Notes: generated by a model from the sequence alone, not told the origin. Shown: positions 9,129 through 18,396, counted from the first letter of the stretch. The stretch is DNA of 64,000 nt from Clostridia bacterium (GCA_026414765.1 JAOAIJ010000016.1:224786-288785); one strand, 5' to 3'. Made by a program: numbers and translations.

Positions 9129-10514
9129 GTGAAACGGAGAATAACTGGGTGCTTAAGGGGGATCAATCAAAAAATCAATAGAAGTGAATTTGCGAAAAAG
9201 CTTATGGGCGGTGTTTTTTGGAGTCTGTCCGGGTCGGTATTATCAAGGGGAATGATGATGGCATCAAATATACTGGTCGCAAGAATACTGGGAAAAGTAT
9301 CTTACGGAGGTCTGGCTATTATTCAAAGCACGGTTGTAATGGCAGGTATATTTGCAGGATTCGGAATTAAAGATACTTGCAGGAAGTTCATAGCTGCATT
9401 GAAAACATCGGATAAAGAAAAGACCGGAAGAGTTATGGGGTTATGTATAATGTTTGCTGTTTTTTCAGGAGGAGTCATAGCAGTAATTATGAATATAGCA
9501 GCTCCATTTCTGGCAGAAAAGCTATTCAATAGCAAGAGTCTTGTCACTCCCCTCAGGATTTCTTCTCTCCTAATATTCATAAATGGGATAGTAGGAGCTC
9601 AAATGGGGATTATTACTGGTTTTGAATGCTTTAGGCAGGATGCGGTAAGGGGTGTAATATCAAACATTATAACCGTTCCATTAGTTATGACCGGAGCATA
9701 TTTCAGAGGAATAAACGGTGTATTCACAGGCCTGGCCGTAGGAGGCGCCATAAATATACTGTTGTATTATTTATTCATCAGAAACATTGCCAGAAAACAG
9801 GGTATAAGAATCAGCTACAGAAGTGCTTTGGGTGAAATGAATATATTGTTGGGATTTTCGCTGCCAGCAGCGCTTGTGAGTATGATGATGGCGCCTACTA
9901 CCTGGATATGCAATTCAATCCTGGTCCGGGGTAATCATGGATTGACAGAAATGGGCATACTCGAGGCGGCGAACCAGGGCAGACTCATGGTATTGTTTGT
10001 GCCCGGCACTGTATCTCTGGTTTTTCTTCCGGCTTTATCCAGATTTTTTGCCTCAAAACAGCTGATAGAGTTTAAGAGGGTATTCCGGGTAAATATTCTT
10101 ATAACTGTATCCAGCGCTGTAGTCGTAGCACTACCACTGATAGTATTCAGCAAATTTATAATGGGGCTTTATGGGAATGGGTTTGCAGAAAAAGGCATAA
10201 TACTTGTGCTGGTTTCCTTGGCAGCAGTTTTGAAAGCTGTAAATGATGCCCTTATAGTAGTTTATTACAGCATAAACAGAGTCTGGACGGCATTTGTATT
10301 TAACTTTATCTGGTCAAATATCTGTATCTGGTCAACGTATGTCATGGTTCATACGGCTGCCATGGGTGCCAAAGGATATGCTGCTGCACTCATTCTTTCC
10401 TATATACCCCATATCTCATTTATGATACTTTATTTGCTATACTTTTTTAAGAAGCTGGATAGGAGCACCCAATCGGCTAAATCCGATTCAAATATTGATA
10501 TAAACAGAGTCTGA
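9129..10514 (+). CDS. Polysaccharide flippase (Wzx-like, MOP superfamily)
   Basis: The 461-residue polytopic membrane protein has about twelve spans. It has the N-terminal GGVFWSLSGSVLSRGMMMASNILVARILGK pattern split by short loops, typical of oligosaccharide flippases. These proteins move undecaprenyl-linked repeat units across the cytoplasmic membrane. GTG 9129 is the start, with GGGGGAG 9 bases upstream. Together with the Wzy-like gene at 6261 it indicates a Wzx/Wzy-dependent pathway. A 24-base gap separates it from the preceding acyltransferase gene, so it belongs to the same operon. Confidence 0.88.
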   Translation: MKRRITGCLRGINQKINRSEFAKKLMGGVFWSLSGSVLSRGMMMASNILVARILGKVSYGGLAIIQSTVVMAGIFAGFGIKDTCRKFIAALKTSDKEKTGRVMGLCIMFAVFSGGVIAVIMNIAAPFLAEKLFNSKSLVTPLRISSLLIFINGIVGAQMGIITGFECFRQDAVRGVISNIITVPLVMTGAYFRGINGVFTGLAVGGAINILLYYLFIRNIARKQGIRISYRSALGEMNILLGFSLPAALVSMMMAPTTWICNSILVRGNHGLTEMGILEAANQGRLMVLFVPGTVSLVFLPALSRFFASKQLIEFKRVFRVNILITVSSAVVVALPLIVFSKFIMGLYGNGFAEKGIILVLVSLAAVLKAVNDALIVVYYSINRVWTAFVFNFIWSNICIWSTYVMVHTAAMGAKGYAAALILSYIPHISFMILYLLYFFKKLDRSTQSAKSDSNIDINRV

Positions 10515-10541
10515 AAAAAACTGGGTATAGGAGTGTAATAA

Positions 10542-11078
10542 ATGTTTAGAGGTAAAGATATATATCTTTCATATCTGACAACGGACGACAGCAAGCTTAT
10601 GCTGGAATGGATAAATACAAGGGAGGATGTTCTGTTTAATTCTGCGTACAAGCCTGTCCATGAAACACAGCATAAGCATTGGTTTGAAAAAACTACTTCA
10701 AGCAATGAAGCCTACATTTTTGCTATCAGGACTATAGAAAATGATGCTCTGATAGGAAACTGCCAGCTATGTTCCGTAAACAGCATATATAAAAGTGCGG
10801 AGCTAAAAATACGGATAGGGGAGGAAGCTCAGAGGGGAAAAGGATTTGGAACTCAGGCTGTAAAGCTGATTTTGAAATTTGCATTTGATGACCTAAATCT
10901 TAACAGGGTTTATCTGAATGTTTTTGAATCAAATATCAGGGCGTGTGATACCTATCTGAAATGCGGATTTGTAAAGGAGGGAGTCCTCAGAAAGGCAGCT
11001 TATATAGACGGAAAGTATGTTGATACGATAATTATGGGTATTTTGAAAGAAGAGTTTGCAAGTCCTACGTTTTCATAG
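10542..11078 (+). CDS. GNAT N-acetyltransferase (RimJ/RimL-like)
   Basis: This 178-residue single-domain GNAT shows LMLEWINTREDVLFNS near the N terminus, the acetyl-CoA loop RIGEEAQRGKGFGTQAVKLIL, and the C-terminal LNVFESNIRACDTYLKCGF, all as in RimJ/RimL-type enzymes. Homologues in polysaccharide loci acetylate 4-amino-deoxy sugars, and that is a plausible job here, but a ribosomal-protein or peptide acceptor cannot be excluded. It is the last gene of the rightward polysaccharide operon: AGGAGTG precedes ATG 10542 and a hairpin terminator follows at 11200. Confidence 0.8.
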   Translation: MFRGKDIYLSYLTTDDSKLMLEWINTREDVLFNSAYKPVHETQHKHWFEKTTSSNEAYIFAIRTIENDALIGNCQLCSVNSIYKSAELKIRIGEEAQRGKGFGTQAVKLILKFAFDDLNLNRVYLNVFESNIRACDTYLKCGFVKEGVLRKAAYIDGKYVDTIIMGILKEEFASPTFS

Positions 11079-11199
11079 GTGTATTTCAGGTATTAAGCTA
11101 CTCTGGTGTGCCGGTTAATTAAGTACAAGTTTCATTCCGAAGGCGTATATGCTTGATTTGGGAGATTTCTAACCAGCTAGCGCAACACCTGATTATGTA

Positions 11200-11231
11200 G
11201 AAAGATGGATAAAACAAAATATCCATCTTTC
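11200..11231. terminator. Bidirectional hairpin terminator
   Basis: Perfect 12-base inverted arms at 11200-11211 and 11220-11231, flanked by A-rich and T-rich sequence. It lies between the convergent polysaccharide operon and the leftward gene at 11237 and could serve both. Confidence 0.7.
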
Positions 11232-11236
11232 TTGTG

Positions 11237-11602
11237 TTACTTACGCAACTTTAGCAACTTGCAGTAAATCATAAAGAGAATGTGGAAAAACACCAGCTCT
11301 GCGAGCAATACCAAAACGTAATGAAGCAGAAAAGCAGAGGACAGTGACCAGTCGATGAACTGCGTAAAACTTTTGACCATTGGAAAACCGTTAGCCAGCT
11401 TATACACCCATATGGTCAACCAGACTATACCTGTTGCGGGAACATTAAAAAAAAGGCTGCGTAAAAATCTGAAAAAGTAGTTAGGTTTAGAAAAGTCAGG
11501 ATGTGAAGCATAGTAATAACTTAAATTGGCTTCATACAGGTACTCCAGTAAAAAACCCGGTAAAATGAGTAGCAGAATTGATATTACTAACACAAAAAAC
11601 AC
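11237..11602 (-). CDS. Small membrane protein of unknown function
   Basis: The 121-residue protein has three likely membrane spans: residues 1-20 (ISILLLILPGFLL), about 53-70 (VPATGIVWLTIWVYKL) and about 90-112 (FLLHYVLVLLAELVFFHIL). Charged loops lie between them and the C terminus is basic (KLLKLRK). No family was recognised. It is read leftward and ends beside a bidirectional terminator. Its stop is six bases from the hairpin, which supports a real transcription unit. Confidence 0.55.
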   Translation of the reverse strand: MFFVLVISILLLILPGFLLEYLYEANLSYYYASHPDFSKPNYFFRFLRSLFFNVPATGIVWLTIWVYKLANGFPMVKSFTQFIDWSLSSAFLLHYVLVLLAELVFFHILFMIYCKLLKLRK

Positions 11603-11660
11603 TTCCTTTTTCGGTTTTTATATATATTATGTAAACTCGCATGGAAGTGTGATATCAAAA

Positions 11661-13073
11661 TCACTTAATGTGAAATGACCCTTTCTTATCTACTCTTTCA
11701 AAGGTATGAGCTCCGAAATAGTCCCTTTGTGCCTGGAGCAGGTTTGCGGGAAGTCTGTCACACCGGTAGCTGTCGAAGTAGGATAGGGCACTGGTGAAAG
11801 CGGGGATAGGTATACCGGAGTGTATTGCGGCAGAAACAGTTTTTCTCCAGCAATCCTGGTATCTGTCAATTATATCTCTAAAGTAGGAACTCATAAGAAG
11901 ATTGGATAAAACCGGTGATTTGTCATAGGCCTCCATTATTCTGTCAAGAAATTGTGCCCTTATAATGCAGCCTCCTCTAAAAATAGCGGCTATTTTTGAT
12001 AGATCCAATTCCCAGCCATACCTTGCTGAAGCTGCTTTCATCAATTGGAACCCCTGGGCATAGCAGCAGATTTTACTTGCGTATAAGGCTTTTCTTACTG
12101 CTTCGATAAATTCCTTTTTACTGCAATCCAGCTTTACAGAAGTATCAGAACGGCTGAAAACCTTGTTTGCTACCATTCTTTCATCTTTAAGGGAAGAGAG
12201 ATATCTTGCAAAAACAGCCTCTGTAATTGTAGGTGCAGGCACTCCAAGATCAAGAGAAACCTGAGAAGCCCACATGCCCGTCCCTTTTTGATCGGCTTTA
12301 TCCAGTATAATGTCAATTAATGGGAGGCCGGCTTCCTGGTCATAATACTTGAAAATGTCTGCTGTGATTTCAATAAGATAGCTTTTAAGCTCGCCATTGT
12401 TCCATTCGGAAAAGACATTATGCAATTCCTCTGCATTGAGGCCGGTTAGGTTTTTGAGAATATGATAGGCTTCACAGATAAGCTGCATATCTCCATACTC
12501 AATGCCGTTATGAACCATTTTTACAAAGTGGCCGGCTCCGTCAGATCCTATATACTGACAGCATGGATGACCTCCAGCTTTGGCTGCAATGGAGGTAAGT
12601 ATATTTTCAACCTTTTCATATGAGGTCTTACTTCCGCCAGGCATTATCGCAGGCCCGTTCAAAGCACCCTCCTCACCACCTGATATACCCACTCCTATAA
12701 ACTCAAATGCGAGGTCTTTAAGCTTCAAGCTTCTCCGTATCGTATCCTGAAAGAAGGAATTTCCCCCATCAATCAATATATCACCTTTTGAAAGGAGCGG
12801 TAATAATGTATCTATGACTTCATCCACCGGATCTCCAGCTTTCACCATGATAAGGATTTTTCGTGGTGCTTCAAGCATATTGACAAAATCCTGAACTGTG
12901 GATGCTCCTGAAATATCTAACCCGGAAGCATCCTTATCAGCTGACAGAGCGGCAACTCTGTCCTGCCAGTAATCATACACAGCTACTTTAAACCCTTTTC
13001 CTGCCATATTAAGAGCAAGATTCCTTCCCATTACTCCCATACCTATTATGCCTATATTATGGTATTTTGACAT
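11661..13073 (-). CDS. gnd: 6-phosphogluconate dehydrogenase, decarboxylating
   Basis: This enzyme oxidises 6-phosphogluconate to ribulose-5-phosphate and CO2 in the cytosol. The 470 residues match the long bacterial form. The N-terminal Rossmann motif is GIIGMGVMGRNLALNMAGKGF. Substrate-site segments are GVGISGGEEGALNGPAIMPGG, HFVKMVHNGIEYGDMQLI, and the C-terminal RAQRDYFGAHTFERVD. It lies 40 bases downstream of the gluconokinase gene on the same strand, so the two probably form a gluconate catabolism operon. Many Clostridia lack a full oxidative pentose-phosphate pathway, in which case this pair would feed gluconate directly to pentose phosphates. Confidence 0.95.
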   Translation of the reverse strand: MSKYHNIGIIGMGVMGRNLALNMAGKGFKVAVYDYWQDRVAALSADKDASGLDISGASTVQDFVNMLEAPRKILIMVKAGDPVDEVIDTLLPLLSKGDILIDGGNSFFQDTIRRSLKLKDLAFEFIGVGISGGEEGALNGPAIMPGGSKTSYEKVENILTSIAAKAGGHPCCQYIGSDGAGHFVKMVHNGIEYGDMQLICEAYHILKNLTGLNAEELHNVFSEWNNGELKSYLIEITADIFKYYDQEAGLPLIDIILDKADQKGTGMWASQVSLDLGVPAPTITEAVFARYLSSLKDERMVANKVFSRSDTSVKLDCSKKEFIEAVRKALYASKICCYAQGFQLMKAASARYGWELDLSKIAAIFRGGCIIRAQFLDRIMEAYDKSPVLSNLLMSSYFRDIIDRYQDCWRKTVSAAIHSGIPIPAFTSALSYFDSYRCDRLPANLLQAQRDYFGAHTFERVDKKGSFHIK

Positions 13074-13113
13074 ATTGTATCAAACCTGCCTTTAAATATA
13101 TTGTATCTTTGAA

Positions 13114-14628
13114 CTATTTGTAATATAGATTACTGTATATCTCCATTGCCCTTTTATATGCATGGGTATAGAATTTATGAGTTTCCGCATCCGGTGTGAT
13201 TATGGACCGGGGCTTCATAGAAGGCAGCATATTATCAAAACCGTTTGCTGCTCCTACTGCAACCATAGCCAGATATGCTGCTCCAAGCGCAGAAGCTTCA
13301 GTAACCGGAGCTACTAGTATTTCCTTATTGAATATATCTGCCTGCATCTGCAGCCAGACCTTCGATTTGGCATAACCGCCGCTTGCAATGATTTTTGAGG
13401 CAGTCCTATTCATATCTGACAGAATCTCATAAATGGAGAAAAGCCTGTAAAGAACTCCCTCCATAGCAGCCCTCACAATATGCTTTCTTCCGTGTATGAG
13501 GCTGAGGCCATACATGGTACCCCTCACTTCGGGATTCCAGTCAGGGCTCCTTTCACCCGCAAGATAGGGAAGGAAAAACAAACCATTACTTCCTGCAGCG
13601 ATTTCCGAGGCATATCTGTCAAAAAGTTTATAAATGCTTACATTGGATCCATGGGCTTCATCTATGAACTGCTTCTCAAACTCATCCCTTATCCACTTAA
13701 GGACTATTCCACCGTTATTTATCGCCCCACCGGCTACCCAGGTGTTCTTTAGAAAAGGATAGCACCAGGTCTGTTGTTCAGCTGCCAAAAGAGGTTTGTT
13801 GACGGATGTCCTCAAAGCACCGCTTGTCCCGATAGTTGATGAAAAAGCACTATCATTAACAACTCCGCTTCCCAGATTTGCCATAATACCATCACCGGAA
13901 CCTATTACAACAGGCGTATCGGCTGATAAGCCCATTGCCCGGGCGTATTCAGCATTCATTCCTTTCAGACAAAAGGTACATTCTGCAGGTTCACTCAACC
14001 TGTCTTTGCCTATTCCGAGGATATCTCCAAGAATAAAACCGTCCCATTCAAAGCTGTGTATGTTGAAATACCCCTGACATCCCGCCAGAGTATAATCAAC
14101 AATGTATTCACCAAATAGGCGGAAGATGATGTATTCTTTTATTGTGATAAACTTATATGTTTTGCTGAAGACGTCAGGACAGTTGTTCTTAATCCATATT
14201 ATTTTGCTTGCAGGATACATCGGGTGTTGAAGCCTGCAGCCTGTGATTCTGTATAGTTCAATGCTGTCAAAGTTTTCTTTTATAGAGGCTGCCTCTTTTA
14301 CTGCTCTTGCATCAGCCCAGATCATAACAGCTGTTAGAGGCTCACCGCTTTTATCAACAGTTAGCAAGCTGTGCATCTGGCAGCTTAGCCCAATTCCATT
14401 GACCGATACATTATTTGCGCCGGCAAAGTCTGTGCAATCCTTTATTACTGTAATTGTCTGATAAAAAAGCACGGCTGCATCAAGCTCTGCAAGACCGTTT
14501 TCTTTTGATAGTACGGTGCACTCCCTACTCGATATATATTTCTGATAGCCGTCTATGTCGAATAAAGCTGCCCTTATGCTTGAGGTTCCGATATCAACAC
14601 CTATATAGCCTTCACCCATGCTCTTCAC
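13114..14628 (-). CDS. gntK: FGGY-family carbohydrate kinase, probable gluconokinase
   Basis: The 504-residue FGGY kinase begins IGVDIGTSSIRAALFD (phosphate-binding loop of the ribonuclease H-like fold). It contains GLSCQMHSLL, MIWADARAVKEA, the ATP-site SSTIGTSGALRTS, the FGGY signature region FLPYLAGERSPDWNPEVRG, and IIASGGYAKSKVWLQMQADIF split over the C-terminal lobe. FGGY kinases for xylulose, glycerol and gluconate look alike; adjacency to gnd makes gluconate the best candidate. GTGAAGAG-type ribosome sequence lies just upstream of ATG 14628. No gluconate permease is present in the window. Confidence 0.85.
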   Translation of the reverse strand: MKSMGEGYIGVDIGTSSIRAALFDIDGYQKYISSRECTVLSKENGLAELDAAVLFYQTITVIKDCTDFAGANNVSVNGIGLSCQMHSLLTVDKSGEPLTAVMIWADARAVKEAASIKENFDSIELYRITGCRLQHPMYPASKIIWIKNNCPDVFSKTYKFITIKEYIIFRLFGEYIVDYTLAGCQGYFNIHSFEWDGFILGDILGIGKDRLSEPAECTFCLKGMNAEYARAMGLSADTPVVIGSGDGIMANLGSGVVNDSAFSSTIGTSGALRTSVNKPLLAAEQQTWCYPFLKNTWVAGGAINNGGIVLKWIRDEFEKQFIDEAHGSNVSIYKLFDRYASEIAAGSNGLFFLPYLAGERSPDWNPEVRGTMYGLSLIHGRKHIVRAAMEGVLYRLFSIYEILSDMNRTASKIIASGGYAKSKVWLQMQADIFNKEILVAPVTEASALGAAYLAMVAVGAANGFDNMLPSMKPRSIITPDAETHKFYTHAYKRAMEIYSNLYYK

Positions 14629-14850
14629 CTTTTCAGACTAAAGTTTGTAAACTCCTTAAACCAATCGGCACTAGTTTCCCTTACTTTTTCCGGTTCTCTA
14701 AATCAATCGATAATATACAAATAATGTAATATATGGATATAGTTATAAAAACCCAAGAAAAGAATATCATAAGAAGAACTGCGTGTAAAGGGTAGTCAAA
14801 ATCAAGGCACCCCGGCTTGCTAGCATGTTTGTAAATAAAATGCACATGAA

Positions 14851-16095
14851 TCAGAGAAGGTTTGCAGTTATCAACCATTCCATGGTTTCCTTATTTGATG
14901 GTAAGGACTCAACCAATATACTGTCAGTACCAAGGTAGTTGGAAAACTGTTTGAAACAGCGTTGAACAGATGAGTACATTTTTTTTGACTTCTTAACCCC
15001 TGTTTCCCACCACCAGTTTTTTATTATCAGTGCACCGGTCTTCTTATCCCTTCCTGGTTCAAAGCGGGCAATAAAACGGTCACCATACAGGACAGGAAGA
15101 ACGTAATAGCCATACCGTCGTTCTGCAACAGGCTTGTACACTTCCCACCTGTAGTCGAAATCAAACAGTTCTTTTATTAACTGTCTTTCCCATATGAAAT
15201 TGTCCAAAGGCGCGATTATTGAAGTCTCCGGTATCTGTTCAGGACCTTTTGCAGCTTTATCAAGACATGGACTGTCTTCGGCTCTCATAAATAAAGGTTG
15301 CTTAAACCCTTCCACTGATACTTCAATAATTTTTCCCTTATCCAGCAGCCTTTGGAAAGCGCTGCTTCTTTCACTGCCTTTCATTCCTGAAATGCCCAGC
15401 CATGCATCACCTGGCTTGTTCCATAGCAGCCCTATGCTTCCGATGCGTCTTAGGACATACCATTCATGGTATTGTTCTTCCAGCAGGTTTGGATCAGTAG
15501 CATTCAACAGGGTTTCGGGAATATGACGGCTGGCCAGGTCATAGGTTTTACGGGTACGGGATTTATGATGTATGATTAGCTCGCCCCAGAAATACATGCT
15601 TTCCAGTACGGCCCTGGATAAACGTGTAGGCGCCCATGCCCAGTCGACAGCTTCATTGAAGTCAAGGTCGGCAGAGGATAGAGGGCCACGTTTTTCAAAT
15701 TCTCTGCGGACTTCCGGCAAAATAGATACGACAGGCCTGCTGCTGTTTCCGTACAGCTGCCTTGCTTCCTGCCTGATACGGCTAAAATAAGGCCAATCTT
15801 CCGTACTGTAGATGGACATGTTCTTATCCCATCCGTCCAGGAGTTTGCGATCCTTGTAAAGCAATTCCTGTAAAAGAGAAGGTTTAAAATTTGAAACCCG
15901 GGATTGAAGAACCAATTCTTGATTATAGCCTACTATATTAAGAGGATCATATTGAATACAACCTACATGACGCACGTATTCCATAATCCCGGCTTTGCCC
16001 TTGAACCTGCGGGGTGGTAACAAGCCTTGGTGTGCAAGAATAAAATATCGGGCCTGACTCCTGGTCATGTTTATTTTTTTCATTGGTATCGGCAT
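14851..16095 (-). CDS. AlkX/YcaQ-like DNA glycosylase (winged-helix HTH_42 family)
   Basis: The roughly 410-residue protein belongs to the winged-helix family that includes the bacterial interstrand-crosslink glycosylases AlkZ and AlkX (YcaQ). Near residue 50 it reads VGCIQYDPLNIVG: a Q-aromatic-D triad, the active-site form I associate with AlkX, rather than the Q-x-Q of AlkZ. Further family segments are LLDGWDKNMSIYSTEDWPYF and the C-terminal GYYVLPVLYGDRFIARFEP. It would unhook alkylated purines or crosslinks. ATG 16095 abuts AGGAG, so ATG 16083 is the more likely start. It is a standalone gene with no other repair gene beside it. Confidence 0.8.
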   Translation of the reverse strand: MPIPMKKINMTRSQARYFILAHQGLLPPRRFKGKAGIMEYVRHVGCIQYDPLNIVGYNQELVLQSRVSNFKPSLLQELLYKDRKLLDGWDKNMSIYSTEDWPYFSRIRQEARQLYGNSSRPVVSILPEVRREFEKRGPLSSADLDFNEAVDWAWAPTRLSRAVLESMYFWGELIIHHKSRTRKTYDLASRHIPETLLNATDPNLLEEQYHEWYVLRRIGSIGLLWNKPGDAWLGISGMKGSERSSAFQRLLDKGKIIEVSVEGFKQPLFMRAEDSPCLDKAAKGPEQIPETSIIAPLDNFIWERQLIKELFDFDYRWEVYKPVAERRYGYYVLPVLYGDRFIARFEPGRDKKTGALIIKNWWWETGVKKSKKMYSSVQRCFKQFSNYLGTDSILVESLPSNKETMEWLITANLL

Positions 16096-16156
16096 CTCCT
16101 ATACAATTATTACCAACAGCATACCGAGCTTGTGTTCTGATGTCAATCCTGTTTAC

Positions 16157-16507
16157 TTATCCCAGCTTTCCCAGGAATTCCGCGCTTTTCTCAACACAAC
16201 CTACACATGAGAGTTTTCTGAGGCCTTTTATATCCCGACATTTTAAAGAGCCTGCATGCTCTATAAAAAATTTTTCCAATTCAATATAATCGTCCGATTT
16301 ATTATTTTCCAGAATATACTTGGCGGCAAAAAATGCTCCACATAATCCATCTGGGGCATTACCTCCGCCATAGGCTCTGAATAATTCGATTAATTCATCC
16401 TTAAGGTTGAAATTTTCCTTAAATGCACATATTACAGCCTGAGCACAATTCATCCTATTGGAACCGTTTTGCCCAAGATAATAATTCTTTGCTCTGCTTA
16501 TCGACAT
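16157..16507 (-). CDS. C_GCAxxG_C_C family protein
   Basis: The 116-residue protein carries the family's spaced Cys and Gly motifs: NCAQAV near residue 21, AYGGGNAPDGLCGAFFAAKYI in the middle, LKCRDIK, and SCVGCVEKSAEFL at the end. Conserved cysteines suggest metal or cluster binding, or a redox role, but no function is established. GGAGGGT lies 5 bases before ATG 16507. It is read leftward and is separated by about 50 bases from the formate/nitrite-type channel upstream, so co-transcription is possible. Confidence 0.8.
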   Translation of the reverse strand: MSISRAKNYYLGQNGSNRMNCAQAVICAFKENFNLKDELIELFRAYGGGNAPDGLCGAFFAAKYILENNKSDDYIELEKFFIEHAGSLKCRDIKGLRKLSCVGCVEKSAEFLGKLG

Positions 16508-16558
16508 ATTTACCCTCCAAGCTCAACTCGTAGACTGGACTCGAGTTGAAAATAAAAT

Positions 16559-17338
16559 TTAGCCGGCTTTTCTATAAGCGTATACATACCAATATACACC
16601 GCCTATAATTAAGCCGCCCACTATGTTTCCCAATGAGACGACAGTAATATTATATGCAAAGCCTGTCCACGAAACAAGAGCAGAGTTTCCGTTTACAAAT
16701 ATGTTCATGCCGAGCAGCGACATGTTCGCTACACTGTGTTCAAAGCCTGCACCTACAAAACCGAAAAGACACCAGAATATAAGAAACAGCCTTGCTGTGT
16801 CTTCCTTTGCGATAGTTGACATCCAGATTGCCAGGCATACGAGCATATTGCACAATACTCCCCTGAAAAACAGCTCTGTAAAAGTTGCATTGATTTTTAG
16901 GGATGAAACATTAATAATTAAGTCTCTTAACGGGGATTTGGAAATAAGTCCTGATCCCAGCATTGCTGAAGCAAACAGCAGGGAACCGGCCAGATTGCCT
17001 AAAAAACTTATACTCCATACCTTAAGGCTGTCAGTCCATGATACGGTTTTTGACAGATTTCCAATAAACATTACCATATTATTCCCTGTAAAAAGTTCAG
17101 ACCCTGCGAATATTACAAGGGTCAGGGCAATTGCAAAGGATGCGCCCATTAGTGCTTTTAGCCCTGGCGAACCTGCTGCCTTCAGAGGAGCACCGATAGA
17201 AAAAACCAGGGCTGTTCCGAAGCCTATATAAATGCCTGACATGACAGACAGAATAATATACTTTGCCATATTACTTTCGAGTAATTCAATTTTTTCTTTT
17301 GATGCCTGTATATACTTCAATATTGCTTCTTTGGCCAA
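16559..17338 (-). CDS. Formate/nitrite transporter (FNT family)
   Basis: This 259-residue channel-type transporter has six membrane spans. Landmarks are GIYIGFGTALVFSIGAPL in span 1, the ELFTGNNMVM omega-loop segment, NMLVCLAIWM, and the central-His segment FVGAGFEHSVANM typical of FocA, NirC and HSC proteins. It would conduct formate, nitrite or hydrosulfide. With hydrogen metabolism elsewhere in the window, formate is plausible, but no pyruvate formate-lyase gene is adjacent. It is divergent from the gene at 17561. Confidence 0.9.
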   Translation of the reverse strand: MAKEAILKYIQASKEKIELLESNMAKYIILSVMSGIYIGFGTALVFSIGAPLKAAGSPGLKALMGASFAIALTLVIFAGSELFTGNNMVMFIGNLSKTVSWTDSLKVWSISFLGNLAGSLLFASAMLGSGLISKSPLRDLIINVSSLKINATFTELFFRGVLCNMLVCLAIWMSTIAKEDTARLFLIFWCLFGFVGAGFEHSVANMSLLGMNIFVNGNSALVSWTGFAYNITVVSLGNIVGGLIIGGVYWYVYAYRKAG

Positions 17339-17475
17339 TCATATCATATCCCTTCAGCAGCAATCCGGCAATACTATGTTTTCATATTCAACATTTATAA
17401 TATGCATTTCAAATTTTATTTATTTATTAATATTAGGGGTCTTTAGCAGGGCTGGACAGAATTCATAAGTGTGTA

Positions 17476-17504
17476 TTGTCTATAGAAGCTCTTTATGTTT
17501 TAAT
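17476..17504 (+). promoter_or_regulatory. Predicted sigma-A promoter of the gene at 17561
   Basis: TTGTCT (17476-17481), a 17-base spacer, then TTTAAT (17499-17504). Transcription would begin near 17512, just before the perfect palindrome at 17520. Confidence 0.45.
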
Positions 17505-17519
17505 AGTTATTATAAGTTT

Positions 17520-17537
17520 TAAGTTTACGTAAACTTA
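17520..17537. promoter_or_regulatory. Perfect 18-bp palindrome, probable operator
   Basis: TAAGTTTACGTAAACTTA is a perfect dyad. It lies 24 bases upstream of the GTG/ATG region of the gene starting at 17561, inside its predicted 5' untranslated region. Position and symmetry fit a repressor site, possibly for the HTH domain of the adjacent protein. Confidence 0.5.
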
Positions 17538-17560
17538 TATATAAATCACTGGGGGTTGCT

Positions 17561-18274
17561 ATGGTTATAGAAAATGAAGATTCATTTATCTATGAGCATA
17601 ATGGAATAAATATTGAAAATGAAGGTTCACTGCACTCTGCTGTCAAGGAATGGTATAGCACATACGGTGACAGGCTTGAAGCCAGGGTCGAAAACAGCAT
17701 AATAGATATAGTAAGAGGGGACCTTCTTATAGAAGTTCAGACAGCTAATTTTGCAGCTATCAGGAAAAAGCTTGCTAAACTGCTTAAAAATCATAAAATC
17801 CGTCTAGTATATCCTATAGCAAAGGAAAAAATAATAACCAGAGTAAGTGCTTCGGGAGAAGAAGTGCTAAGTTCCAGGAAATCTTCCAAAAAGGGTAAGG
17901 TGACAGATATTTTCAATGAGCTGGTAAGAATCCCTGCGTTAATAAATGAGGAGAACCTTACAATTGAAGTTCTGTTGATTAAAGAGGAAGAGATCAGATG
18001 TGAGGATGGAAAAGGAAGCTGGAGAAGAAGGGGACAAAGTATAATAGATAAAAAACTTGTAGAGGTTTTTGAAAAGGTGGAATTCAGCAGTAAAGATGAT
18101 TTTCTTAAGCTTCTTCCTACCGATCTATGCCATCCTTTCACTACAAAAGATCTGGCCGGGGCTTGTGGATATAGGGTGACAGAGGCGCGAAAAATTGCCT
18201 ATTGTCTGAAAAAGATGGGGGTAATCAACGAGGTTGGTAAAAAGGGCAATTCAATTCTATACCAAATAAACTAG
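17561..18274 (+). CDS. Predicted PD-(D/E)XK-like nuclease fold fused to a C-terminal HTH; function unknown
   Basis: This 237-residue protein belongs to no family I can name. Residues 21-80 read like a restriction-endonuclease fold: an acidic helix with SLHSAVKEWY, then IIDIVRGDLLIEVQTANF with Asp49, Glu58 and Gln60 spaced as in D-x8-E-x-Q cores, followed by a helix (IRKKLAKLLKNHK) and the strand IRLVYPIAKEK. The C-terminal 60 residues (PFTTKDLAGACGYRVTEARKIAYCLKKMGVINEVG) look like a winged helix. A basic linker (SSRKSSKKGK) lies near residue 105. No methyltransferase or partner gene is adjacent. GGGGG precedes ATG 17561, and a palindrome lies just upstream. Confidence 0.6.
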   Translation: MVIENEDSFIYEHNGINIENEGSLHSAVKEWYSTYGDRLEARVENSIIDIVRGDLLIEVQTANFAAIRKKLAKLLKNHKIRLVYPIAKEKIITRVSASGEEVLSSRKSSKKGKVTDIFNELVRIPALINEENLTIEVLLIKEEEIRCEDGKGSWRRRGQSIIDKKLVEVFEKVEFSSKDDFLKLLPTDLCHPFTTKDLAGACGYRVTEARKIAYCLKKMGVINEVGKKGNSILYQIN

Positions 18275-18396
18275 ACATATACAATTATTCTGCCAGCCAA
18301 ATTGTTGTAAGCATTTCTGATTCAGCAGTAAAGCATTGAAGTTGTCCACAAGCAGGTTTTGTTATCATCAAAACAAAACAAATATGGGGGTTACGC

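Noticed and set aside
14681-14878. 65-codon leftward frame with a hydrophobic segment after the AlkX-like gene
   Set aside because: It overlaps the glycosylase gene end in another frame, has no clear ribosome site and its first half lacks any family pattern; probably chance.
16623-17231. 202-codon rightward frame opposite the FNT transporter gene
   Set aside because: It is fully antisense to a well-supported six-span transporter and shows no domain or ribosome site.
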